Assembly: GCA_910575245.1 (NCBI GenBank)
Contig: CAJTEN010000020.1
Coordinates: forward strand, 1 to 64,000
DNA from: Clostridia bacterium
Lineage (GTDB): Bacteria; Bacillota; Clostridia; Lachnospirales; Lachnospiraceae
Length of the DNA: 64,000 bases
Direction of reading: 5' to 3'
A program made the translations under genes and the position numbers. Position 1 is the first letter of the stretch. Each line of letters opens with the position of its first letter. Of this stretch, positions 51,599-60,169 are shown piece by piece. The notes beneath the pieces were generated by a model. The model saw only the letters and a program-made list of their open reading frames with translations, was not told the origin of the DNA and made no database searches.

Positions 51599-53236
51599 AT
51601 GGAAAGGGAATTTTTAGACATTCTACAAAAACAGGAAGCATCCGAGACAGCCGCCTACCAGTCTGCGGCGTTGATCCGGCAGATCATAAAGGACGACTTC
51701 AGTAACAGTGCGGAGATCCTGCAGGTAATAGATGCCTGCGGAACAGAATTAACGGACTTTTTCCGGATGCCATCTTGCATACCGTTTCAGAGAAAGATCC
51801 CGCTGCCTGTCCGTACGTGTGATTTCTTCCATGCGGCGAAGCATACCTTAAGCCAGATCCCCTATCTCCACAGCCACAATTTCTATGAATATATTTATGT
51901 CCTGCGCGGCAACTGTACACAGCACACAGAGACACCGGCGCAGACAATTCTTCTGAAAGCACATCAATCCTGTCTGCTCTCTCCCGGTGTCTCGCATATT
52001 GTGGAGCGATGCGGGAAGGAAGATATCATTCTGAAATTTGCCGTCTCAGAATCCTTATTCCGGGAAGTGATACTGCCGTTTTCTTCTGCCGGTATGGAAA
52101 AAGATGTCCTGATATTCCATCATAGCAATGCACAGATCAGCATGTGTATCTATATGCTGTTAAAAGAAAGCAGGAATCCATGCGAATTTGGCGAAACGGC
52201 TATCAGGAATTATCTTTCCCTGCTGTTTATCGAACTTATGAGGAAACCGCCTGCACCATATCCTGATATCATCAAAAAGCTGGTCAGGAAGAATTTCGGA
52301 GAAGACTGTGAAATAACAGACCTTACAGAACTAAAAGGCGGCCAGTTCAACGCGGTATATGCAATGAGAAGAACAAGGGAAGCAGACCGGATCGTGCTGA
52401 AGGCCGGCGTGATTCCAGGTACTCCTCTGCTTACATACGAAAGAGATGTCATGCCGACAGAAGTTGCCTGCATCCGCATGCTGAAAGAAAAGACGAATGT
52501 TCCCGTACCGGAAATCCTCGCCTGCGATTTCAGCAAGACAGAAATCGACAGCAATTATTTCTTTATGACGGCCATGGAAGGAATCACGCTTTCTGCAGCG
52601 GCCAGGAAGATGGACCGGCAGAACCTGGACAGAATCCGGGCACAGATGGCAGAATATATGGTACAGATGCACCAAATCAAGGGCAGCTATTACGGATATT
52701 TTACCGAACAGAAAAAAGAACAGTACCCGACGTGGCAAGCTGCCTTCCGCAGTATGATAGAACAGCTTTTAGAAGATGCCGAAGAACATCATACCCGTCT
52801 TCCATATGACAGAATCCGGCGAACGCTCCATGATAATGCTTCTTATCTGGATCTGTGCCAGGAACCGGCTCTGGTGGATTTCGACTGTCATGACGGAAAC
52901 GTATTCGTCAAAAAGGAAGGCTGTGAATACACAGTGGAAGGAATCCTGGATTTTGAAAGAGCTTATTGGGGAGACCCAATCGCGGATTTTCCGGGTGCAT
53001 TTGTCTTCACAGATGACATTAGCAAAGAGCCGGCATTTCTGAACAGCTACCTGAAGGCAGGCAGCGAACTGAAAACCTATGACGAAAGTGTAAGAAAACG
53101 GTATCTGTTGTACAGAATGTATCTCTCCATTATTATGACTGCGGAATGTTTCCGATATGGATGGCTGTACGGAAAACTGCAGTCGGCTCTGGCCAGAAGT
53201 TTTCTGGATAAATGCCTGAAGGGACTGGAAAAGTGA
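51599..53236 (+). CDS. Cupin-phosphotransferase (APH fold) fusion protein
   Basis: A 545-residue protein with two modules. Residues about 60-215 resemble the arabinose-binding-type cupin that begins AraC regulators (LHSHNFYEYIYVLRGNC with H91 and H93; LLSPGVSHIVERC). No AraC helix-turn-helix follows. Residues 222-545 form an aminoglycoside-phosphotransferase-like kinase: Lys 268 in RIVLKAG, a catalytic loop DFDCHDGN (Asp 429, in place of the usual HGDxxxGN) and the metal-binding DFE at 451. The substrate may be an antibiotic, a choline-like compound or a sugar. GGAG precedes the ATG. It is translationally coupled to a MATE exporter. Confidence 0.75.
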   Translation: MEREFLDILQKQEASETAAYQSAALIRQIIKDDFSNSAEILQVIDACGTELTDFFRMPSCIPFQRKIPLPVRTCDFFHAAKHTLSQIPYLHSHNFYEYIYVLRGNCTQHTETPAQTILLKAHQSCLLSPGVSHIVERCGKEDIILKFAVSESLFREVILPFSSAGMEKDVLIFHHSNAQISMCIYMLLKESRNPCEFGETAIRNYLSLLFIELMRKPPAPYPDIIKKLVRKNFGEDCEITDLTELKGGQFNAVYAMRRTREADRIVLKAGVIPGTPLLTYERDVMPTEVACIRMLKEKTNVPVPEILACDFSKTEIDSNYFFMTAMEGITLSAAARKMDRQNLDRIRAQMAEYMVQMHQIKGSYYGYFTEQKKEQYPTWQAAFRSMIEQLLEDAEEHHTRLPYDRIRRTLHDNASYLDLCQEPALVDFDCHDGNVFVKKEGCEYTVEGILDFERAYWGDPIADFPGAFVFTDDISKEPAFLNSYLKAGSELKTYDESVRKRYLLYRMYLSIIMTAECFRYGWLYGKLQSALARSFLDKCLKGLEK

Positions 53237-54567
53237 GCGCGGCCGGAAAAGATCCTGCACATTTGGGATCCATGCCAGTCGGCAGGCTGATCTGCCAGAA
53301 CACGATACCGGCGTTTGTCAGTATTCTGGCCTACAATCTGTACAATATTGCCGATACGTTTTTCATTGCAAAAGGTGTCGGAATGGATGCCGCCGGCGGC
53401 CTGGCTGTCAGCTTCCCGCTCTTCATCTTTCTCTCCGCATTCACCTCCATGCTCGGCGGTGGCGGCGCTTCCATACTGTCGCAAGCTCTGGGAGCGGGAG
53501 ATTTACGCAAGGCAAACAGGGTAATCGCCAACTGCTTTGGAGTATTTTTCCTCATCGCCGTTCTGATATCCTTATTCGGCCTGCTCTTTCTGGAACCTCT
53601 CCTGTATGGCATGGGCGTGACAGATACGCTGCTGCCTTATGCGAAGACATATACCCGCATCATTTTGTCGGCTGCGGTAGTCTCCACCGGTTTCTCAAGC
53701 CTGATACGGGCGGAGGGCAGCAGCAGATATGCCATGTACATCTGGCTGATTCCCATCGGAATCAATCTGCTCGCGGATCTGATCCTGATCTTCGTCTTTT
53801 CTATGGGAGTTGCAGGCGCTGCCATGGGCACCGCATTGTCATGGTGTGTCTCTATGGCAATGAGTGTCCGTTACTTTTTTCTGTCAGGAAGAAGGATCGT
53901 GAAAATCGAATATCAAGATTTCAAACCGGACCTTCCGCTGCTGAAAGAGATATTCGGCATCGGGATCCCGGCCTTTATACAGACATCCGGCTATAGTTTC
54001 TCTGTTATTTTTATCAATCAGATTCTGAAAAATCATGGCGGAGATCTGGCCATCAGTACCTATGGAATCGTCAGTAAGGTGTATACATTTCTTCTTCTGG
54101 GCATCACCGCACTCATGCAGGGAATTCAGCCGATTATCGGTTATAATTACGGAGAAGGAAACTCAGAAAGAATAAGAGAGACTCTGCATAAATCCTACCG
54201 GTTAGCAGCTTTTTACGGATTGGCCGTTTTTGCGGTTCTTTTGCTGTCCGCGGAATCCATGATCCGTATCTTTACCTCAGACAATGCTGTAATCGGGCTG
54301 GGGCGGGATATCCTGCTGACCATGGGAGGCGGAATCGTGTTCCATGGCATTTATTCCACCCAGTCCGTTTATTTCCAGGCAACGGGGAAACGCGGGGTAT
54401 CTCTTTTCTTATCCCTGTGCAGCCACATTATCTGCCTGATTCCCTCTGCCATGATCTTGCTGACATTTGCGGGAAACACAAAGATCTGGTATGCATTTCC
54501 GTTATCCGGATTTGCGTCCATGGTCATTTCCTGCCTGCTGATGAAAACCATGACAAAGGACAGATAA
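53233..54567 (+). CDS. MATE-family efflux transporter, coupled to the cupin-kinase
   Basis: A 444-residue, twelve-helix MATE transporter (GRLICQNTIPAFVSILAYNLYN, GIQPIIGYNYGEGN). The GTG at 53233 overlaps the preceding TGA (GTGA), with GAAGGGA 8-9 bp upstream, so it is translated by coupling. An ATG at 53212 inside the kinase gene is the alternative. Pairing with a kinase suggests one locus both modifies and exports a compound. The compound is unknown. Confidence 0.88.
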   Translation: MSAAGKDPAHLGSMPVGRLICQNTIPAFVSILAYNLYNIADTFFIAKGVGMDAAGGLAVSFPLFIFLSAFTSMLGGGGASILSQALGAGDLRKANRVIANCFGVFFLIAVLISLFGLLFLEPLLYGMGVTDTLLPYAKTYTRIILSAAVVSTGFSSLIRAEGSSRYAMYIWLIPIGINLLADLILIFVFSMGVAGAAMGTALSWCVSMAMSVRYFFLSGRRIVKIEYQDFKPDLPLLKEIFGIGIPAFIQTSGYSFSVIFINQILKNHGGDLAISTYGIVSKVYTFLLLGITALMQGIQPIIGYNYGEGNSERIRETLHKSYRLAAFYGLAVFAVLLLSAESMIRIFTSDNAVIGLGRDILLTMGGGIVFHGIYSTQSVYFQATGKRGVSLFLSLCSHIICLIPSAMILLTFAGNTKIWYAFPLSGFASMVISCLLMKTMTKDR

Positions 54568-54613
54568 AAACAGGCAGAACCTGAAAATACGAAACAATTT
54601 CCTATAGAATGTA

Positions 54614-54642
54614 GTGGGGCAGGTCGTTTCGCGACCCGCCCC
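54614..54642. terminator. Bidirectional terminator between convergent genes
   Basis: TGGGGCAGGTCG and CGACCCGCCCCA pair around a short loop between the MATE and OFA genes. Confidence 0.75.
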
Positions 54643-54688
54643 ATAATATATTTCCGTAATGTTTCAGCCTTCGGCCTGTTTCCCCTGA

Positions 54689-55993
54689 TCACTTTTTCGC
54701 ATCTTTATTCAAAGGCCGTACCATAAACAGACTGATCAGCAAAGCCACGATATAAAGCACGATCGTCAAATACAACACATTCTGATATCCGACAGGATTG
54801 ATGCTGTTGCCGTGGGAATCCTGCATGAATTCTCCGGTGCTGTTAACGATCAGGTTCGCAACCTGATTACCTGTCAGACCTGCAAACGCCCATGCCGACA
54901 AAGTGATTCCATGCAATGCACTGATGCTGCCCATGCCATAATGATCGGAGAGCAGTGTGGGCACATTGGAGAAGCCGCCGCCGTATCCTGCATTGACAAC
55001 AAAAATCAACCCCAGTACCAATACCGTAAGAAGCATATTACCCTGGCCGTTCTTAATTCCTCCCGTTACCATAACCAATCCGGTGAACACAATGGAAAGC
55101 ACGAAGATCAGCTTGTAAATCGTATTCCTGTCCTTCATAGTATCCGCCCACGCCGAGAAACCGAGACGTCCGCCTGCATTGAAGATCGCGGATACGGTAG
55201 AGATAATACCGACGGCTCCCGCCAGACCGATACACTTCACGATCATCTTCTCCTGGGAGATCAGTGCCAGGCCACAGGTAATATTGATATAAAACATAAT
55301 CCAGATACCGATATAATTGGCAACAGGCCTTGTCTTAATAACAGACAAGATGCTCTGGCCCTTCTCTTTCTTCTGAGGCTCATGCCAGCCTTCCGGTTTC
55401 TTCAATAAGATATGGCCCGTAAACATCATAATAAAATATACAGCCGCCAGGATCATGAACATCTTATAGATGCCGCCCTCGCCCAGATTGTCCAGCATAG
55501 CCTGCATGATCGGGCTTGCAATCGCCTTGGCCGCACCGAATCCCGCAACCGCCAGGCCGGTCGCCAGGCCCTTCCTGTCCTCAAACCAGAGCATAAGTGT
55601 CTTAACCGGAGACAGATAACCGGTTCCAAGGCCGACTCCCATAATGAAACCATAGCATATGTAGATACCGATCAGCGCCAGAACACTGTGCTGATGCTGG
55701 CCGCCGTAATATATGAAAAATCCTGTGCCGGCCATACCTGCCGCAAAACAGATCGCGGCAATCAATGATGATTTATGGATATCCTTCTCCACCACATTCC
55801 CCAGAAACGCTGCAGACATTCCCAGAAAGAAGATCGCGAAACTGAATGCCCACTCCGTTGCACCCTTGGAAAAACCGATGTAATCCGCTATCTCCTGGCT
55901 GAAAATGGACCAGCAGTATACGGTACCGATGCTGCAATGGAGTAAAAGCGCCGGAATAGCGGCACATATCCATTTGTTTTGACTCTTTTTCAT
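54689..55993 (-). CDS. OFA-family MFS transporter (oxalate/formate antiporter-like)
   Basis: A 434-residue, twelve-helix protein. It starts MKKSQNKWICAAIPALLLHC, with GTVYCWSIFSQEIADYIGFS, GVGLGTGYLSPVKTLMLWFEDRKGLATG and ALHGITLSAWAFAGLTGNQ, patterns of the oxalate/formate antiporter family of the major facilitator superfamily. Members move small organic anions (formate, oxalate, lactate, pyruvate). Monocistronic. No oxalate-metabolism genes are in the window, so the substrate is open. Confidence 0.88.
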   Translation of the reverse strand: MKKSQNKWICAAIPALLLHCSIGTVYCWSIFSQEIADYIGFSKGATEWAFSFAIFFLGMSAAFLGNVVEKDIHKSSLIAAICFAAGMAGTGFFIYYGGQHQHSVLALIGIYICYGFIMGVGLGTGYLSPVKTLMLWFEDRKGLATGLAVAGFGAAKAIASPIMQAMLDNLGEGGIYKMFMILAAVYFIMMFTGHILLKKPEGWHEPQKKEKGQSILSVIKTRPVANYIGIWIMFYINITCGLALISQEKMIVKCIGLAGAVGIISTVSAIFNAGGRLGFSAWADTMKDRNTIYKLIFVLSIVFTGLVMVTGGIKNGQGNMLLTVLVLGLIFVVNAGYGGGFSNVPTLLSDHYGMGSISALHGITLSAWAFAGLTGNQVANLIVNSTGEFMQDSHGNSINPVGYQNVLYLTIVLYIVALLISLFMVRPLNKDAKK

Positions 55994-56290
55994 GTTGATA
56001 ACTATCCTCTCTTTCGTTATAAAATCTCTCTTCTATTTTACTCTTAATGATAACAAATTTCAATTCAAAATTTCTTTAGGATCCGCTTGACATTTACAGC
56101 CGCAAGTTGTAGTTTATTATCATATCTAATATATTCTATACTTTATTTCTATGGTTCCGTGGATTACGGCACAGACAACTGTATTTTATCTTTACACCTG
56201 TCTGATCCCCGCGGAAGTCGGCAGCATCCGCCGAATTTTCCAGTTATCGTATCAACTTAGGAAACACACGTTTACACAGGAGGAGATTTT

Positions 56291-57577
56291 ATGACAAACA
56301 AACTGAAGAATTATTTTCCCATGATACAGGAACGGCAGGAGATTCTTGCCAGGATCCGGGCCGACCGCTCTCTTCATGCAAGATTCAGAAGCTGGCCTGC
56401 AGCACAACAGGAAGAATTTCTGGATATCTGCACCGGTGTCAAAGGCCTGAAGCTGTTGTACGATGGATTCTTTAAGGAAGTCATGAATCCCGAATATGTC
56501 CCGAGCCGGCTGAACGATTTTCTTTCCCATATGCTGGGACAGGAAGTCAGGATCCTGAAGGTCCTTCCCAACGATTCCACCAGGCTTGCGGACGAAAGTT
56601 CACTGCTGATCATGGATATTGTGGTGGAACTGGAGGACCGCAGTATTGCCAATGTAGAGATGCAGAAGATCGGATACCTGTTCCCCGGCCAGAGGAGCGC
56701 CTGCTACTCGGCAGATCTTCTCCTGCGGCAGTACAGGCGCGTCCGTGGCGAGAGAAAAGACAGTTTTAACTATCACAACATTAAAAATGTCTATACCATC
56801 GTTCTGTTTGAAAAAAGCCCGAAAGAATTTCACGCATACCCTCATGAATATTATCATTTTTTCGAACAAAAATCTAATACCGGACTGAAAATGGAACTCT
56901 TGCAGAAATACCTGTTCATCCCTCTTGACATCTTTCGGAAAAGTCAGCACAATAGAACTATCAACAACAAAAAAGATGCATGGCTGACTCTCTTCTCCTG
57001 CGATGACCCTGATACGGTTGCGGAACTGATCCGGGCATATCCGGAATTCATGGGAATATACGAGGAAGCCTACACAATCTGCCTGAATATAGAAAGGGTG
57101 ATGGAGATGTTCTCAGAAGAACTGGCGATTCTTGACAGAAATACCGCAAAGTATATGATGGACGAAATGCAGAACGAAATCGACGCGATGCATGACAAAC
57201 TCAAAGAACAGAAGAAAGAATTCGATGAACAACAAAGCAAGCTCGAAGAACAGCGAAGCGAGCTTACTCAGCAACGGAGTAAACTTGTCCAACAACAGAG
57301 TAAGCTTAACCAACAACAGAGTAAGCTTGACCAACAACAGAGTAAGCTTGACCAACAACAGAGTAAGCTTGACCAACAACAGAGTAAGCTTGACCAACAA
57401 CAATATACCATCGACAAGCAGCAGTACACTATTGACCAAATGAAGGAAAGGTATGACGAATCTCTCCGGAATGCCATAGCACTCCTGCGCAGCTTAGAGA
57501 TACCGGATTCTGAAATCGTTGTCCGGATCTGTGAACAATATCAGATGGATGAATCACAGCTTCAACAATATTTTTAG
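56291..57577 (+). CDS. Rpn-family PD-(D/E)XK nuclease with variable heptad-repeat coiled coil
   Basis: A 428-residue protein. The nuclease core is visible as SLLIMDIVVELED (Asp 109) and NVEMQKIG (Glu 123-x-Gln 125), followed by the usual GQRSACYSADLLLRQY and TIVLFEKSPKEFH. From about residue 298 to 385 it is a coiled coil. Within this, a Q-Q-S-K-L-D/N-Q heptad is repeated at least five times by a nearly perfect 21-bp DNA repeat. The last 40 residues are a small helical end. AGGAGG precedes the ATG at 56291. Repeat number is likely to vary between strains without shifting frame. Confidence 0.87.
   Translation: MTNKLKNYFPMIQERQEILARIRADRSLHARFRSWPAAQQEEFLDICTGVKGLKLLYDGFFKEVMNPEYVPSRLNDFLSHMLGQEVRILKVLPNDSTRLADESSLLIMDIVVELEDRSIANVEMQKIGYLFPGQRSACYSADLLLRQYRRVRGERKDSFNYHNIKNVYTIVLFEKSPKEFHAYPHEYYHFFEQKSNTGLKMELLQKYLFIPLDIFRKSQHNRTINNKKDAWLTLFSCDDPDTVAELIRAYPEFMGIYEEAYTICLNIERVMEMFSEELAILDRNTAKYMMDEMQNEIDAMHDKLKEQKKEFDEQQSKLEEQRSELTQQRSKLVQQQSKLNQQQSKLDQQQSKLDQQQSKLDQQQSKLDQQQYTIDKQQYTIDQMKERYDESLRNAIALLRSLEIPDSEIVVRICEQYQMDESQLQQYF
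57290..57402 (+). repeat. 21-bp in-frame tandem repeat
   Basis: The unit CAACAACAGAGTAAGCTTGA + C recurs from 57290 at exact 21-bp steps (57311, 57332, 57353, 57374), with diverged units on both sides. It encodes one coiled-coil heptad per unit inside the Rpn gene. Confidence 0.9.
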
Positions 57578-57629
57578 CTCTGTTCTTTCTCAATTAAGTG
57601 ATATCTTTTCAAATAATCTGTATTTAAGA

Positions 57630-57682
57630 AACCGACGTAAAGCGGCCGCACCACAAAGCCCCTTTACGCCGGTTCTTTTTTT
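57630..57682 (+). terminator. Terminator after the heptad-repeat Rpn gene
   Basis: AACCGACGTAAAG pairs with CTTTACGCCGGTT, followed by CTTTTTTTC. Confidence 0.85.
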
Positions 57683-57753
57683 CTGGTGAATCATTTCCTC
57701 TCCTTCCCGCGTTATAATAACCAAAGAGGCTTGGAAAGGAGGCAGAAAATCAC

Positions 57754-58275
57754 TTGACACGTGAAGATGAATTGATCAGATGGATCCAGAACGGCAGACG
57801 TGAATGTCTGGATGAACTGATAGAAATGTACTATCCTGCCATCCTCCGTTATTGTCTGTGGCATATGCCGGATACAGAGAGCGCACAGGACGCGGCACAG
57901 GAAACATTCCTGAAACTGGTCCGGTTTATCAACCGCTATGAACACAGAGGGCAGTTTAAAGCATTCCTCTACCGGATTGCCGCAAACACCTGCATTGATC
58001 TCCAAAGAAGTCTTCCTGACACGGAGCCTCTGGCAGAACAATTACCGCACGTGATCTGCCGCCCTGATTCAGGCTATCAGGAGGCCGAAAACCGCCAGCT
58101 GCTTGCGGCAGCGTACACAGGCCTTAAGGAAAACCAGCGGGAACTCATACTCCTTAGATATGGACAGGAGCTGACCCTGCGGGAGATCTCTTCCGTCACC
58201 GGGCTGCCTCTGCGCACAGTTCAGACCAACCTGCGCAGAGCCGTCAAAAAGATGCGGGCTGTACTTGATCCTTAA
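57754..58275 (+). CDS. ECF-type RNA polymerase sigma factor
   Basis: A 173-residue sigma-70 family protein with region 2 (YYPAILRYCLWHMPDTESAQ, AAQETFLKLVRFI) and region 4 (LKENQRELILLRYGQELTLR, EISSVTGLPLRTVQTNLRRA). It should direct RNA polymerase to a small regulon, possibly its own operon. It begins with TTG at 57754, 11 bp after AAAGGAGG. No ATG fits. A TATAAT lies at about 57712. It is followed by a membrane protein and an ABC transporter in the same direction. Confidence 0.88.
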   Translation: MTREDELIRWIQNGRRECLDELIEMYYPAILRYCLWHMPDTESAQDAAQETFLKLVRFINRYEHRGQFKAFLYRIAANTCIDLQRSLPDTEPLAEQLPHVICRPDSGYQEAENRQLLAAAYTGLKENQRELILLRYGQELTLREISSVTGLPLRTVQTNLRRAVKKMRAVLDP

Positions 58276-58312
58276 CCATTATCCAACCGACATAATTTCA
58301 TAAGGAGGTCGT

Positions 58313-59083
58313 ATGAAACATCAAAAGCAATGGAACAGTTTCTTTGCACTGGAGAAGAATGTTCCTTATACATCACATCTGCAATACACAAAAGAGCTCT
58401 CACAAATCTGCCGGGCATCTTCTGCCGGAAAACGGAAAACCTCGTCTGCCTTCGGCACCCTTGTGAAAAAGCAGTTCAGATTTATGGCCTGGAAGCTCTG
58501 GTTCTTCCAGGGAATGATACTGGCTGTCCTGTGCGCCGTATTCTTCTGTCTGTTCGAAAACGATTATCCGAATTGGTTTACCGCCGCCCTGCCCAAATTC
58601 CTGTGCTGCTGCAGCGTTACAGTCGCCATGAGCTCTATCCCTCTTCTGAAAAGAGCAGCCCGTTTTCAAATGATGGAACTGGAACAGTCAACACGCTTCT
58701 CTGTCTCCGGAATCCTTGCCGCACAGCTTCTGTTTATCGGTATCGGAGATCTGAGCATGCTGGCTGTTCTGGCTCTGACCGTGATCCGGTATGAATTGAC
58801 CGGATCAGTTGTATTCTTTGCCCTGGTTGTCCCCTTCATGACAACCGCTGTCACCTGCATGATGCTGTGGATTCGGACCACGCCTGCTATTTTCGGGCGG
58901 ATGTCCATACTGTTCTGTATCGCAACCGTACTGTTCATGAACCGGATACTTGACTGGTACAGAGATTCAAAAGAAACTGTCAGAATTGGATACTGGTGCA
59001 TATACCTTCTGGCCTGCCTGTGTATTCTGTACCATGAATACCGCCGACTGCGCTTTACAAACTGTACGGAAAAGATGCTGTAG
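58313..59083 (+). CDS. Membrane protein, possible anti-sigma/ABC accessory, unrecognised
   Basis: A 256-residue protein with a cytoplasmic N-terminus of about 55 residues (KNVPYTSHLQYTKELSQICR) and six hydrophobic segments. It lies 38 bp after the sigma factor gene and 67 bp before the ABC ATPase, with AAGGAGG before its ATG. Its place suggests an anti-sigma factor that holds the sigma factor at the membrane, but no zinc-binding HxxxCxxC motif is present. It could equally be a second permease-like subunit. Function not assigned. Confidence 0.7.
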   Translation: MKHQKQWNSFFALEKNVPYTSHLQYTKELSQICRASSAGKRKTSSAFGTLVKKQFRFMAWKLWFFQGMILAVLCAVFFCLFENDYPNWFTAALPKFLCCCSVTVAMSSIPLLKRAARFQMMELEQSTRFSVSGILAAQLLFIGIGDLSMLAVLALTVIRYELTGSVVFFALVVPFMTTAVTCMMLWIRTTPAIFGRMSILFCIATVLFMNRILDWYRDSKETVRIGYWCIYLLACLCILYHEYRRLRFTNCTEKML

Positions 59084-59149
59084 TTATCGGCAGGCAGCCG
59101 ACTGCCCCATCACCCACAAGAACGAAAACCATAATATAAGGAGGCATAC

Positions 59150-60034
59150 ATGGAAATCACATTAGAGCACGTCTCGAAACATTTTAAAGACAGAAAGAAC
59201 ATCAAAAAGGCTGTCGATGATGTCAGCCTTCATCTTACCCCTGGCGTCTGGGGGCTGCTGGGCGCCAACGGTTCCGGAAAAACCACGCTGATGCGCATGA
59301 TCTGCGGAATCATGAAACCTTCCACCGGCCGCATCTGCTATGACGGCGTGGAAACAGACAATCTGGGGGACAGCTACCGGGACATTATCGGATATCTGCC
59401 CCAGGAATTCGGCTTCTATCCGGAGTTTACGGTACAGCAGTATCTGGAGTATATCTCCGCCCTGAAGGGTCTGGCAGACAGGCAGGCCAGACAGAAAATC
59501 GATGAATTACTGGTACAGCTGTCACTGGAAGATGTGCGCAGGAAGCGGATCATCAAATTGTCCGGCGGCATGAAACGGCGGGTGGGAATCGGCCAGGCAC
59601 TTTTAAATGATCCGGAATTCCTTGTCCTGGATGAACCTACCAGCGGTCTGGATCCCGGAGAAAGAGTGCGGTTCCGCAATCTCCTGTCGGAACTGGCCCA
59701 TGACAGAATCGTTCTGATCTCCACGCACATTGTGTCGGATGTGGAATATATCGCAACCCGGAATGCCATCATGAAGAACGGCAAAATCCTGCAGACGGGC
59801 ACCACCCCGGAACTGGTTGCCCAGATGGAGGGGAAGGTCTTCGAAGCAGAAATCGACCCGCGTCAGTTGGCCGAATGGGACCACAAGGTACAGATTGTCA
59901 ATCTGCGCAATGAATCCGACGGAAGTGTTTCGCTCCGTTATCTGGGAAATCAGAATGACATCCCCAATGCCTTCCCGGCGGAACCCCGCCTGGAAGACCT
60001 GTATCTGGAATTGTTTCCCAAGACCAGAACCTGA
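59150..60034 (+). CDS. ABC transporter ATP-binding protein (CcmA/BcrA type)
   Basis: A 294-residue ATPase: Walker A GANGSGKTT, Q-loop LPQEFGFYPEFTV, signature LSGGMKRR, Walker B FLVLDEPTSGLD and H-loop STHIV. A C-terminal extension of about 70 residues is typical of the BcrA-like drug or lantibiotic exporters. It partners the permease encoded 135 bp downstream. AAGGAGG before the ATG. Confidence 0.92.
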   Translation: MEITLEHVSKHFKDRKNIKKAVDDVSLHLTPGVWGLLGANGSGKTTLMRMICGIMKPSTGRICYDGVETDNLGDSYRDIIGYLPQEFGFYPEFTVQQYLEYISALKGLADRQARQKIDELLVQLSLEDVRRKRIIKLSGGMKRRVGIGQALLNDPEFLVLDEPTSGLDPGERVRFRNLLSELAHDRIVLISTHIVSDVEYIATRNAIMKNGKILQTGTTPELVAQMEGKVFEAEIDPRQLAEWDHKVQIVNLRNESDGSVSLRYLGNQNDIPNAFPAEPRLEDLYLELFPKTRT

Positions 60035-60169
60035 AGTGATACTAAGGCATCAACGAACGCCGGATGGGGATAACCGAGCCATGTCCGTCCATGCGCAAAC
60101 TGACCGGCATTGACGCCTGTATCTTAAACGGATTTGCCATTTGAATAAACCAAAAAAGGAGTATAAGTT

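Noticed and set aside
51599..53236. AraC-family regulator
   Set aside because: The cupin-like half is followed by a kinase fold and no helix-turn-helix is present.
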